A stretch of 15,601 nt of DNA, from assembly GCA_051011595.1 (NCBI GenBank), contig JBPCTQ010000038.1:1-15601 (forward strand). The letters run 5' to 3'. This DNA is from JAOUEE01 sp051011595 (GTDB lineage: Bacteria > Actinomycetota > Acidimicrobiia > Acidimicrobiales > SHLQ01). Below are positions 6,789 through 13,878 of this stretch, one piece after another. Position 1 is the first letter of the stretch. Each line of letters begins with the position of its first letter. The notes beneath the pieces are model-generated. The model did not search any database, was not told where the DNA came from, and worked only from the letters and a program-made list of their open reading frames with translations. The translations under genes and the position numbers were made by a program.

Positions 6789-9137
6789 ATGGACGCACTG
6801 CTCGACCTCACCTTCCTCATTCCCGGGCTGCCCCTGTTGGGTGCCGTGCTCATCGCCGTCTTCGGTCGCAAGCTGGGCGACCCCTGGTCGGGCTGGCTGG
6901 CCACTGCCACGGTGGGCGGTTCGTTCATCGTGGCGGTGCTGGTGTACGTGGGCCTGGCCGACCGACCCGCTTCGGCGCGTGGTCCGGTGGGGGGCGACGA
7001 GCCCTTCACGCAGACCCTGTGGAGTTGGATCCCCATCGGCGACTTCAATGTCGACATCGGGTTCATGGTCGACCCGCTGGCCATGGATCTGGTGCTGTTC
7101 GTCACCTTCGTCGGTGCCCTCATCCACATGTTCGCCGTGGGGTACATGCGGGGTGACTCCGACTTTCCGAAGTTCTTCCTCTACCTCAACCTGTTCGTGT
7201 TCTCCATGCTGGTGCTGGTCCTCGGCGACAACATGCTGCTCACCTTCCTGGGTTGGGAGGGCGTGGGGGCGTGCTCGTTCCTGTTGATCTCGTTCTGGTT
7301 CAGCGACGAAGCCAACGCCACGGCGGGCAAGAAGGCGTTCATCACCAATCGCATCGGCGACTGGGGCTTCATGGTCGCCATGTTCGTGGTGTTCCTCACC
7401 TTCGGCACGCTGACCTACAGCGAGTTCCTGCCGGTGGCCGGCGGGCTCACCGAAACCACGGCCACGGCCATCACCTTGCTGCTGCTGGTGGGAGCGGTGG
7501 GCAAGTCGGCGCAGCTGCCGTTGTATCTGTGGCTGCCCGACGCCATGGCTGGTCCCACACCCGTGTCCGCGCTCATCCACGCCGCCACCATGGTCACCTC
7601 GGGTGTCTTCCTGCTCACCCGTATGAACCCGATCCTCGACGTGTCGGCCGCCTGGTCGCTCGATCTCATCGCATGGGTCGGCGCCATCACTGCGCTGTTC
7701 GCAGCCACGGTGGCGGTGGCCCAGAACGACATCAAGAAGGTGCTCGCCTACTCGACGGTGAGCCAGCTCGGGTACCTGTTCATGGCCGTCGGCACCGGCT
7801 CCTACGTGGCCGGCATCTTCCACATGACCACCCACGCCAGCTTCAAGGCGCTGTTGTTCCTGGGGGCCGGCTCGGTCATCCACGGCATGCACCACGACCA
7901 GGACATGCGCCACTACGGCGCCCTCCGTCGTTTGCTGCCCCTCACCGCTTTCACCTTCATCATCGGCTGGCTGGCCATCGCCGGTGTGCCGCCGTTCTCC
8001 GGGTTCTGGTCCAAGGACGAGGTGCTGCTGGGGGCTTGGGACGCAGGTGGCACGAGCGGCACGTTGCTCTGGGTGGTCGGCATCGTCACCGCCCTGCTCA
8101 CCGCGTTCTACATGACCCGCCAGGTCATGATGACCTTCTTCGGCCGGTACCGGTATGCCGACGCCCGACCGGCCGAGATCGACGCCGCCTGGGCCGCCGA
8201 GGTGGAGGCCGCCCGCTCCGGCGCCGACGAGGCCGAGGCGGTAGCCACTGAAGCCGCGTCGGCGGTTGACGAAGCCAAGAGCAGCTTCCAAGGTTCGGTG
8301 AGTGCATTCGCCGAGGCCGAGACCGCATTGGCTGAGGCCGACGACGAGGGTCGAGAAGCAGCCCAAGCGGCGGTCGAAACTGCGGCTGCGGCTCGCAAGA
8401 GCGCCCGTGAGGCCGTTCCCGATGCCCGCACCGCCGCGGCCGATGCCCGGGCCGCCGCCGAACAGGCCGCGGTCTTGCGCAACCGGGTCGAGGCGGCCGA
8501 CGCCGAGCGTCCCGAGCCGGTGTACGACCTGTACGAGGCCCCCGACCTGGCGATGATCGAGGAGCGGTTGCCCGACGCCGTGGCCGAACGCCGCGAGTAC
8601 GTTCCCCACGAGTCGCCGTGGACCATGACGGTGCCCTTGCTGGTGCTGGCGGGCACCACCATCTTCGCCGGCATCTTGAACCTCCCCTTCGATGTGACTG
8701 GCCACTGGCTCGAGGACTGGTTGGCCCCCTCGCTGGCCCATGAGCACGTGGTGGGCACCAGCGACACCGGCAAGGTCGTGCTGGCCCTGATCGCCATCGC
8801 CGCTTCGGCGCTCGGCGTGGCCCTCGGCTACCTGGTGTATCTCCGCCACAAGCTGTCGATCCGCCGCATCGAACAGCCCGTTCTTGCCAACGCCTGGTAC
8901 TACGACAAGTCGATCACCGGCTTCATGGGTGGTCCCGGGCGTCGACTGTTCGATGCCGTCACGTGGTTCGACACCAACATCATCGACGGCGCCGTCAACG
9001 GTGCCGGTCGCCTGGTGCGTCTGGTCGGCGGGCCCATGCGGTCGCTCCAGACCGGCCTGGTCCGTACCTATGCGGCCGCCGTCACCCTGGGTGCGGTGCT
9101 CGTGGTGCTGTGGTTCGTGTTGAGGGGGTTGTCATGA
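6789..9137 (+). CDS. nuoL: NADH-quinone oxidoreductase subunit L with large Ala/Glu-rich insertion
   Basis: A 782-residue distal antiporter-like pump of the membrane arm; E. coli NuoL has about 613. Pump residues are present: E157 (LGWEGVGACSFLL), K239 (GKSAQLPLYLWLPDAM) and K409 (FWSKDEVLLG). The C-terminus has the expected helix, long amphipathic lateral region (from about 683) and final helix. Between the helix ending MTFFGRYRY (about residue 456) and PHESPWTMTVPL (residue 606) lies about 148 residues of highly charged, Ala-rich sequence with Glu/Asp/Arg spacing typical of a long helix or coiled coil. Other NuoL proteins have a short loop there. By the standard NuoL topology this insert faces the cytoplasm. 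The reading frame is uninterrupted and base usage matches the flanks, so it is not a frameshift. GGGGA (6776-6780) precedes ATG 6789. Confidence 0.96.
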   Translation: MDALLDLTFLIPGLPLLGAVLIAVFGRKLGDPWSGWLATATVGGSFIVAVLVYVGLADRPASARGPVGGDEPFTQTLWSWIPIGDFNVDIGFMVDPLAMDLVLFVTFVGALIHMFAVGYMRGDSDFPKFFLYLNLFVFSMLVLVLGDNMLLTFLGWEGVGACSFLLISFWFSDEANATAGKKAFITNRIGDWGFMVAMFVVFLTFGTLTYSEFLPVAGGLTETTATAITLLLLVGAVGKSAQLPLYLWLPDAMAGPTPVSALIHAATMVTSGVFLLTRMNPILDVSAAWSLDLIAWVGAITALFAATVAVAQNDIKKVLAYSTVSQLGYLFMAVGTGSYVAGIFHMTTHASFKALLFLGAGSVIHGMHHDQDMRHYGALRRLLPLTAFTFIIGWLAIAGVPPFSGFWSKDEVLLGAWDAGGTSGTLLWVVGIVTALLTAFYMTRQVMMTFFGRYRYADARPAEIDAAWAAEVEAARSGADEAEAVATEAASAVDEAKSSFQGSVSAFAEAETALAEADDEGREAAQAAVETAAAARKSAREAVPDARTAAADARAAAEQAAVLRNRVEAADAERPEPVYDLYEAPDLAMIEERLPDAVAERREYVPHESPWTMTVPLLVLAGTTIFAGILNLPFDVTGHWLEDWLAPSLAHEHVVGTSDTGKVVLALIAIAASALGVALGYLVYLRHKLSIRRIEQPVLANAWYYDKSITGFMGGPGRRLFDAVTWFDTNIIDGAVNGAGRLVRLVGGPMRSLQTGLVRTYAAAVTLGAVLVVLWFVLRGLS

Positions 9138-10747
9138 CCCCTGTCCTGGCCGCCGAGATGGTGAGCTTTCCCGCCCTGACCGCCCTCGTTGTGGTGCCCG
9201 CCATTGGTGCGCTGGTGTTGGCCCTCGTGCCCAACAGCCGCGGCGATCTGCACCGACTGCTGGCGTTGCTGTTCTCCGGGACCACCGGCGCCATCAGCTT
9301 GTGGTTGCTGGCCGACTTCGACAAAACCGACGGTGGATTCCAGTTCGTGGAGAACGACTGGACGTGGATCGAGAGCCTCGGGATCTCGTGGCACCTCGGT
9401 CTCGACGGGATCTCGCTGTTCCTGGTGGTGCTCACCGGCCTGCTGTTCCCGTTGGCCATCGTGGCCGTCAACCCCGACCACGACGCCAAGCCGTATTACG
9501 CGTGGTTGTTGTTGCTCCAGGCCGGCTGTTTCGGCGTGTTCGTCGCCCTCGACCTGTTCGTGTTCTTCGTGTTCTTCGAGATCGTCCTGGTGCCGATGTA
9601 CTTCCTCATCGGTGGGTGGGGCCACGAGAACCGCATCTACGCGGCCACCAAGTTCTTCATCTACACGATGTTCGGGTCGGCCCTGATGTTGGTGGGCATC
9701 GTGAGCCTCGTCACCCTGCACCGGTCGGCGGTGGGTGGTGACCTCACCTTCGACCTGGTGGAGATCGCCCAGAGCCAGAGCATCGCGACGGTGACCGCCC
9801 GGTGGATCTTCTTGAGCTTCGCCCTCGCCTTCGCGGTGAAGGTCCCTCTGTTCCCGCTGCACACGTGGTTGCCCGATGCTCACACCGAGGCCCCCACCGC
9901 CGGTTCGGTCATCCTCGCCGGCGTGATGCTCAAGCTGGGTACCTACGGGTTCATTCGCCTGGGTGTCTTCGTTTTCCCCGAGGCCGCGGTCTACTTCGGG
10001 CCTTTCCTGATGACCCTGGGTGTCATCGGCATCATCTACGGCGCGGTGGTGGCCACCATGCAGCGCGACCTGAAACGTCTGGTGGCCTACTCGTCGGTGG
10101 CCCACCTGGGGTTCATCATCCTCGGCACCTTCGCGCTCAACACCGAAGGTGTCACCGGCGGCATCGTGTTGATGGTCAACCACGGCATCTCCACCGGCGC
10201 ACTGTTCTTGTTGGTCGGCATGATCTACGAGCGGCGCCACACCCGCCAGATCTCGGAGCTGTCGGGTCTGCAGAAGGTGGCCCCGCTGCTGGCCGGATCG
10301 TTCGTGGTGGTCATGTTCTCGAGCATCGGTCTGCCCGGGCTGAACGGGTTCGTGGGCGAGTACCTCACCCTGCTCGGTGCCTTCCTGGCTCATCGCTGGT
10401 GGGCGGTCGTCGCGGCCACCGGTGTCATCCTGGCTGCCCTGTATCTGATGTGGGCCTTCCAGCGGGTGTTCCACGGGCCGCTCACCGAGGAGAACGAGTC
10501 GGTCACCGACCTCACGTTGCGGGAAGGCCTGATCCTGTCCCCGCTGCTGTTCCTGATCTTCTTCCTCGGGTTGTATCCCAAGCCGATGCTCGAACGAATG
10601 GAACCGGCGGTGGATGCCCTGATCGCCCACGTCGAGACCCACGTCGACGACTTCGAGGAGCCGACGTCGGACCAGGGTGAGAACCTCGGCGAGGTCGAAC
10701 ACGACGAACACGACGAACACGCTGATGAAGGTGAGGATCACGAATGA
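9134..10747 (+). CDS. nuoM: NADH-quinone oxidoreductase subunit M (antiporter-like pump)
   Basis: A 537-residue membrane proton-pumping subunit between NuoN and NuoL. Key polar residues correspond closely to those in E. coli: E149 in helix 5 (FFEIVLVPMYFLIG), K236 in the broken helix 7 region (KVPLFPLHTWLPDAH) and K267 (MLKLGTYGF). The motif HTEAPTAGSVILAG and the late helix motif SSIGLPGLNGFVGEYL are intact. The C-terminus carries a hydrophilic tail of about 40 residues ending in alternating acid and His residues (EHDEHDEHADEGEDHE), encoded partly by three 9-base repeats at 10694-10720. ATG 9134 overlaps the nuoL stop (ATGA) and follows GAGGGGG (9122-9128). A longer in-frame ORF reaching upstream into nuoL has no support. 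The stop overlaps nuoN. Confidence 0.97.
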   Translation: MTPVLAAEMVSFPALTALVVVPAIGALVLALVPNSRGDLHRLLALLFSGTTGAISLWLLADFDKTDGGFQFVENDWTWIESLGISWHLGLDGISLFLVVLTGLLFPLAIVAVNPDHDAKPYYAWLLLLQAGCFGVFVALDLFVFFVFFEIVLVPMYFLIGGWGHENRIYAATKFFIYTMFGSALMLVGIVSLVTLHRSAVGGDLTFDLVEIAQSQSIATVTARWIFLSFALAFAVKVPLFPLHTWLPDAHTEAPTAGSVILAGVMLKLGTYGFIRLGVFVFPEAAVYFGPFLMTLGVIGIIYGAVVATMQRDLKRLVAYSSVAHLGFIILGTFALNTEGVTGGIVLMVNHGISTGALFLLVGMIYERRHTRQISELSGLQKVAPLLAGSFVVVMFSSIGLPGLNGFVGEYLTLLGAFLAHRWWAVVAATGVILAALYLMWAFQRVFHGPLTEENESVTDLTLREGLILSPLLFLIFFLGLYPKPMLERMEPAVDALIAHVETHVDDFEEPTSDQGENLGEVEHDEHDEHADEGEDHE

Positions 10748-12303
10748 TCCCCCTCATCGCCCAGGCCACCCCCGTGCCGAACCCCACCATCGACTGGTTC
10801 GTGCTGACCCCACTCATCATCCTGGGTGTGGGTGCGGTCGTGTTGTTGATGGTCCAGTCCCTGGTGAAGTCGCTCCCGAGTTGGTTCGCTCCGATGTGGA
10901 GCTGCGAGGTCGCCATCATCTCGGCACTGACCCTGATCTGGTTGTGGGGCGACATCGACGACCGCGGGTCGATCTCCACCATCGGCGGGGTGTTCGCCAG
11001 CGACCGTTTCTCGCTCGTGCTCACCGGCGTGATCTGTGCCTCGGTGGTGCTGGCATCACTGTTGGCCTGGGACTACCTCCCTCGCGAGGGCATGCGCGGC
11101 GCCGAGTTCTACGTGTTGTTGTTGTTGTCGGCCGCCGGCGGCGTGGTGATGGTGTCGGCCACCGACCTCATCGTGTTGTTCCTGGGCCTGGAGGTGCTCT
11201 CCATTGCGGCCTATGTGATGGCGGCCATGCACTTGCGTCGGGCCGAGAGCCAAGAAGCCGGCATCAAGTACTTCGTGCTCGGGGCGTTTGCGTCGGCGTT
11301 CTTGTTGTACGGCATCGCCTTCGTCTACGGCGCCATCGGCACCACCAACCTGATCGAGATCCGGGAGTTCCTGGCCGGTCGGGTGCTGAGCGACGACGGC
11401 TATCTGCTCATCGGGTTCGCGCTGTTGCTGGTGGGTCTGGGCTTCAAGATCGCAGCCGTGCCGTTCCACTCGTGGACACCCGATGTCTACGAGGGTTCAC
11501 CCACCCCGGCGGTGGCCTACATGGCGTCGGGCGTGAAGGTGGCGGCTTTCGCTGCGCTGGTGCGGGTGTTCGTCACCACCTTCGGCAACTACCAGCTCGA
11601 CTGGCAGCCGGCCGTGTACGTCCTGGCGGTGCTCAGCCTGGTGGTCGGGTCGGTGTTGGCTGTCATGCAGACCAACGTGAAACGCATCCTGGCCTACTCG
11701 TCGATCAGCCACGCCGGGTTCATCTTGTTGGGCGTCCACGCCGCCACCGAACAGGGCACCTCGGCCGCAGTGTTCTACCTGGTGGCCTACACCTTCATGG
11801 TGGCGGGCAGCTTCGGGGTGGCCACCGTGGTCGGTCGTTCAGGTGACCATCGCCATTCGCTCGACGACTATCGAGGCCTGGCCCGTCAACAACCGATGCT
11901 GGCGCTGACGTTCACCGTGTTCTTGTTGGCTCAGGCCGGGGTGCCGTTCACCACCGGTTTCATCGCCAAGTTCGGGGTCATCGCCGCCGCCACCGATTCC
12001 CGGAGTTTCTGGTTGGCCGTCATCGCCATGCTGTCGGCGGTGATCGCCGCCTTCATCTACCTGCGCATCGTGGTGGCCATGTTCCTCGAAGACGACGATG
12101 CCGAGGCCGATGAGGCCGTGCCGGTGACGGTGCCCCGCCCGGCCCGGGTGGCCTTGGCGATTGCGGCGCTGTTCACCCTGGGGTTCGGGATCTATCCGGC
12201 GCCCATCGACGAGATCACCGATGACGCGCAACCCCGACTGGTCCGGCCCGAGGTCGACACACCCCGGGTTCCCGTCGACCCGGCTCTGTCGTTCGAGGAG
12301 TGA
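10744..12303 (+). CDS. nuoN: NADH-quinone oxidoreductase subunit N (antiporter-like pump)
   Basis: A 519-residue membrane proton-pumping subunit adjoining NuoK. Family marks are E150 in LFLGLEVLSIAAYVMAAM, K235 in GFKIAAVPFHSWTPDVYEG, K265 in MASGVKVAAFAALVRVF, and K409 in TTGFIAKFGVIAAA, matching the charged residues of other NuoN proteins. The N-terminus is slightly longer than in E. coli. After the last helix (about 462-480) there is a 35-40 residue hydrophilic tail. ATG 10744 overlaps the nuoM stop (ATGA) and follows AAGGTGAGGA (10728-10737) at six bases. In most nuo operons this is the last gene; here one more gene starts at its stop as GTGA. Confidence 0.97.
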   Translation: MIPLIAQATPVPNPTIDWFVLTPLIILGVGAVVLLMVQSLVKSLPSWFAPMWSCEVAIISALTLIWLWGDIDDRGSISTIGGVFASDRFSLVLTGVICASVVLASLLAWDYLPREGMRGAEFYVLLLLSAAGGVVMVSATDLIVLFLGLEVLSIAAYVMAAMHLRRAESQEAGIKYFVLGAFASAFLLYGIAFVYGAIGTTNLIEIREFLAGRVLSDDGYLLIGFALLLVGLGFKIAAVPFHSWTPDVYEGSPTPAVAYMASGVKVAAFAALVRVFVTTFGNYQLDWQPAVYVLAVLSLVVGSVLAVMQTNVKRILAYSSISHAGFILLGVHAATEQGTSAAVFYLVAYTFMVAGSFGVATVVGRSGDHRHSLDDYRGLARQQPMLALTFTVFLLAQAGVPFTTGFIAKFGVIAAATDSRSFWLAVIAMLSAVIAAFIYLRIVVAMFLEDDDAEADEAVPVTVPRPARVALAIAALFTLGFGIYPAPIDEITDDAQPRLVRPEVDTPRVPVDPALSFEE

Positions 12304-12749
12304 CCCGAGACGACGGACCGGTTCCCTGGTCGGAAGCCCGCGAACTGGTCATCGGCATCTTGTTGGCCGTGGTCGGATTGCGGGTGGCGGCCGCGGTGGT
12401 GGGGGCCATCGACGCCGAGGCGGTGACCGGCCGGGTGCGGTTCCTGGTGTTCACCAACCACATCGGTGCCTTCGAAGGGCTGGTGCTGTTGTTGGCTGCG
12501 GTGTTGTTGTGTTCGGCGCCCGCCGGGACCGTGCCCCGGTTCTTGCGGGTGTGGATCTTCCAGGTGAGCGCCATCCTGGCGCTGGTGGCGGTGTTCGGGA
12601 TGATCAACGTGCTCACCCTGCAGAACGGCCGCGGGGGAGCGGGCAAGTTGTTCTCGGTGCTCCAGGTGGGACTGCCCGCCGCCGCGTTGTTCGTGGTGAC
12701 GGCGTGGCTGGCGCGCGAGGTGGTCACCCTGCCCGCCGACGACCACTGA
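12300..12749 (+). CDS. Small four-helix membrane protein of unknown function, nuo operon
   Basis: I do not recognise this 149-residue protein as any standard complex I subunit. It reads as a short hydrophilic N-terminus (about 13 residues) followed by four hydrophobic stretches near residues 15-37, 54-73, 83-105 and 117-136. The short C-terminus ends PADDH. There is no cysteine motif; the only cysteine seen is in helix 2 (VLLCSAPAG). A polar loop NGRGGAGK connects helices 3 and 4. The GTG start overlaps the nuoN stop (GTGA), the same coupling used by the true nuo genes, so it is very likely co-expressed with them. GAGGAG runs directly into the start codon, leaving no normal spacing, so it may depend on ribosomes finishing nuoN. 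An accessory or assembly role is conceivable from context but nothing in the sequence shows it. Confidence 0.7.
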   Translation: MTRDDGPVPWSEARELVIGILLAVVGLRVAAAVVGAIDAEAVTGRVRFLVFTNHIGAFEGLVLLLAAVLLCSAPAGTVPRFLRVWIFQVSAILALVAVFGMINVLTLQNGRGGAGKLFSVLQVGLPAAALFVVTAWLAREVVTLPADDH

Positions 12750-12761
12750 GCCTCCCCTGAC

Positions 12762-12813
12762 CGTTCTGGCGGTAGGGCGCGTCATAGGTGACGCGTCGGA
12801 CCGCCAGTTCGGG
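12762..12813. repeat. Palindromic repeat, copy 1
   Basis: This is the first of two 52-base copies that match at 49 positions. It folds as an outer 8-bp stem (CTGGCGGT 12766-12773 with ACCGCCAG 12800-12807), a 4x4 internal loop, an inner 7-bp stem (CGCGTCA 12778-12784 with TGACGCG 12789-12795) and a four-base loop. No T-run follows, so it is not a classical intrinsic terminator. It may be a dispersed REP-like element, a protein-binding site, or an RNA element trimming the 3' end of the upstream transcript. Confidence 0.85.
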
Positions 12814-12821
12814 GCGCGGGG

Positions 12822-12873
12822 CGTTCTGGCGGTGGGGCGCGTCATGGGTGACGCGTGGGACCGCCAGTTCGGG
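12822..12873. repeat. Palindromic repeat, copy 2
   Basis: This is the second copy, exactly 60 bases after the first with an 8-base spacer. The hairpin spans 12826-12867. Its three differences from copy 1 (12834, 12846, 12857) all lie in predicted loops, while both stems are identical. Palindromic structure therefore appears to have been preserved. Both copies lie in the gap between the nuoF-N block and the nuoA-D block, upstream of the probable nuoA promoter. Confidence 0.85.
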
Positions 12874-12951
12874 TGTGTCACTGCCGGGACATGGCTCACC
12901 GAGGGGCGGCCAGACGCTACATTTCAGGCGGAAAAGCCCCGCTGGGCCGCT

Positions 12952-12981
12952 TTGGCCTGCCCCCTGACCCGTCAGTAGTCT
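12952..12981 (+). promoter_or_regulatory. Probable promoter of nuoA, likely leaderless
   Basis: A -10 like TAGTCT (12976-12981, fitting the actinobacterial TAnnnT pattern) stands 18 bases after a weak TTGGCC (12952-12957). The predicted transcription start falls at about 12988-12990, essentially on the GTG of nuoA. No Shine-Dalgarno sequence precedes that GTG. Leaderless messages are common in actinobacteria. The -35 match is poor, so this is a prediction from spacing. Confidence 0.4.
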
Positions 12982-12989
12982 CAGTCCTC

Positions 12990-13355
12990 GTGTCCGAATT
13001 CCTCCGCACCTATCTCGTGGTCGCCATTTTTGGCGGTGTGGGCGTGCTCCTGGTTGGCGTTTTCGTGATGCTGGGGGCTGCACTGCGCCCCAACAACCCC
13101 ACCGAGGAACGGCTCGTCACCTACGAGTCCGGTGTCGACGCCACCGGCGGCATGTGGAGCCAGAGCAACATCCGCTACTACGTCTTCGCCCTGCTGTTCG
13201 TGCTCTTCGACGTCGAAGCCGTGTTCATCTTCCCGTGGGCCACCCGGCTCGAGGCCTACGGCGTCTTCGGGCTCGTCGAAATGGCCATCTTCATCTTCAT
13301 CCTTGTGCTCGGGCTGGCCTACGCCTGGCGCAAGGGCGTGCTTCGCTGGATCTGA
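12990..13355 (+). CDS. nuoA: NADH-quinone oxidoreductase subunit A (membrane)
   Basis: A 121-residue, three-helix membrane subunit next to NuoH and NuoJ at the junction of the two arms. The hydrophilic loop between helices 1 and 2 contains the family motif TYESGVDATGG and the IRYYVFALLFVLFDVEAVF stretch with conserved acidic residues. The C-terminus ends in AYAWRKGVLRWI. GTG 12990 is chosen because the protein then begins MSEFLRTYL immediately before helix 1, at the normal family length. The frame stays open upstream to 12855, but that stretch crosses repeat DNA and lacks family similarity. It is the first gene of the second block, 240 bases after the upstream run, and probably has its own promoter. 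Confidence 0.95.
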   Translation: MSEFLRTYLVVAIFGGVGVLLVGVFVMLGAALRPNNPTEERLVTYESGVDATGGMWSQSNIRYYVFALLFVLFDVEAVFIFPWATRLEAYGVFGLVEMAIFIFILVLGLAYAWRKGVLRWI

Positions 13356-13365
13356 GGCAGCAGCC

Positions 13366-13869
13366 ATGGGACTCGTCGAAAGTGGGAAGCTGCCGAAGCC
13401 GCTGACCGCCCTGCTCAACATCAGCCGCAAGTACTCGCTGTGGGTGTACCAGTGGGGTCTGGCCTGCTGTGCCATCGAGATGGGTGCGGCCTTCGTGTCC
13501 CCGCGCTACGACGTGATGCGCCTCGGCGTGATTCCGCTGCCGGCCAGCCCCCGCCAGGCCGACATGGTGGTCATTTCCGGCACCGTCACCGACAAGATGG
13601 CCCCCTCGGTTCGCCGGCTCTACGAACAGATGCCCGACCCCAAATACGTCATCTCGATGGGGTCGTGTGCCAACTGTGGTGGGCCCTACTGGGACAGCTA
13701 CTCGGTCACCAAGGGTGTCGACCAGGTGATTCCGGTCGACGTCTACGTGCCGGGCTGCCCGCCCCGCCCCGAAGCCTTGCTCGAGGGCATCGTGTTGCTC
13801 CAGGAGCGCATCCGTAACGAAGACCCGGCCCAACGCTGGCAGGGCGAACCCATCGTGGTCGACGGATAG
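13366..13869 (+). CDS. nuoB: NADH-quinone oxidoreductase subunit B (cluster N2)
   Basis: A 167-residue subunit holding N2, the [4Fe-4S] cluster that hands electrons to quinone. Its ligands are the adjacent pair C34-C35 (GLACCAIEMG), C101 (GSCANCGG) and C131 (PGCPPRPEALL). The ASPRQ segment (60-64) and TDKMAPSVRRLYEQMP are conserved. Two departures from sequences I remember: the residue just before ASPRQ, normally Arg (EVLRASPRQ in E. coli), is Pro59 in GVIPLPASPRQ, and there is an extra Cys104. The first lies in a loop that lines the quinone site in known structures. ATG 13366 begins ten bases after the nuoA stop, with a GAGG at 13354. An in-frame extension upstream would run through nuoA and is not used. 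Confidence 0.96.
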   Translation: MGLVESGKLPKPLTALLNISRKYSLWVYQWGLACCAIEMGAAFVSPRYDVMRLGVIPLPASPRQADMVVISGTVTDKMAPSVRRLYEQMPDPKYVISMGSCANCGGPYWDSYSVTKGVDQVIPVDVYVPGCPPRPEALLEGIVLLQERIRNEDPAQRWQGEPIVVDG

Positions 13870-13878
13870 GCCGCTCCC

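Noticed and set aside
8157..8600. NuoL insertion as a frameshift artefact or a fused separate gene
   Set aside because: The frame is continuous, the flanking family sequence resumes in the same frame, and there is no start codon context or domain suggesting a separate protein.
6654..8849. 731-codon minus-strand open frame opposite nuoL
   Set aside because: It is a mirror of nuoL codon bias, rich in His/Gln/Gly/Glu, and nuoL on the other strand is unmistakable.
9068..10741. 557-codon minus-strand open frame opposite nuoM
   Set aside because: Same shadow pattern, with no start signal or family resemblance.
11110..11130. Run of TTG codons in nuoN (and similar in nuoM) as a slippage-prone tract
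   Set aside because: Leucine TTG is used throughout these membrane genes; the run is short and falls in an ordinary helix.
12766..12867. Intrinsic transcription terminator
   Set aside because: Stems are strong but no T-run follows either hairpin on either strand, so I listed them as repeats and left termination as one possibility.
12762..12873. CRISPR array
   Set aside because: Only two units with an 8-base spacer and no cas genes; the internal palindromes are much longer than in CRISPR repeats.
12724..13083. Minus-strand open frame across the repeat region with internal peptide repeats
   Set aside because: The repeated peptides are simply translations of the two palindromic DNA copies; there is no independent coding evidence and it overlaps nuoA.
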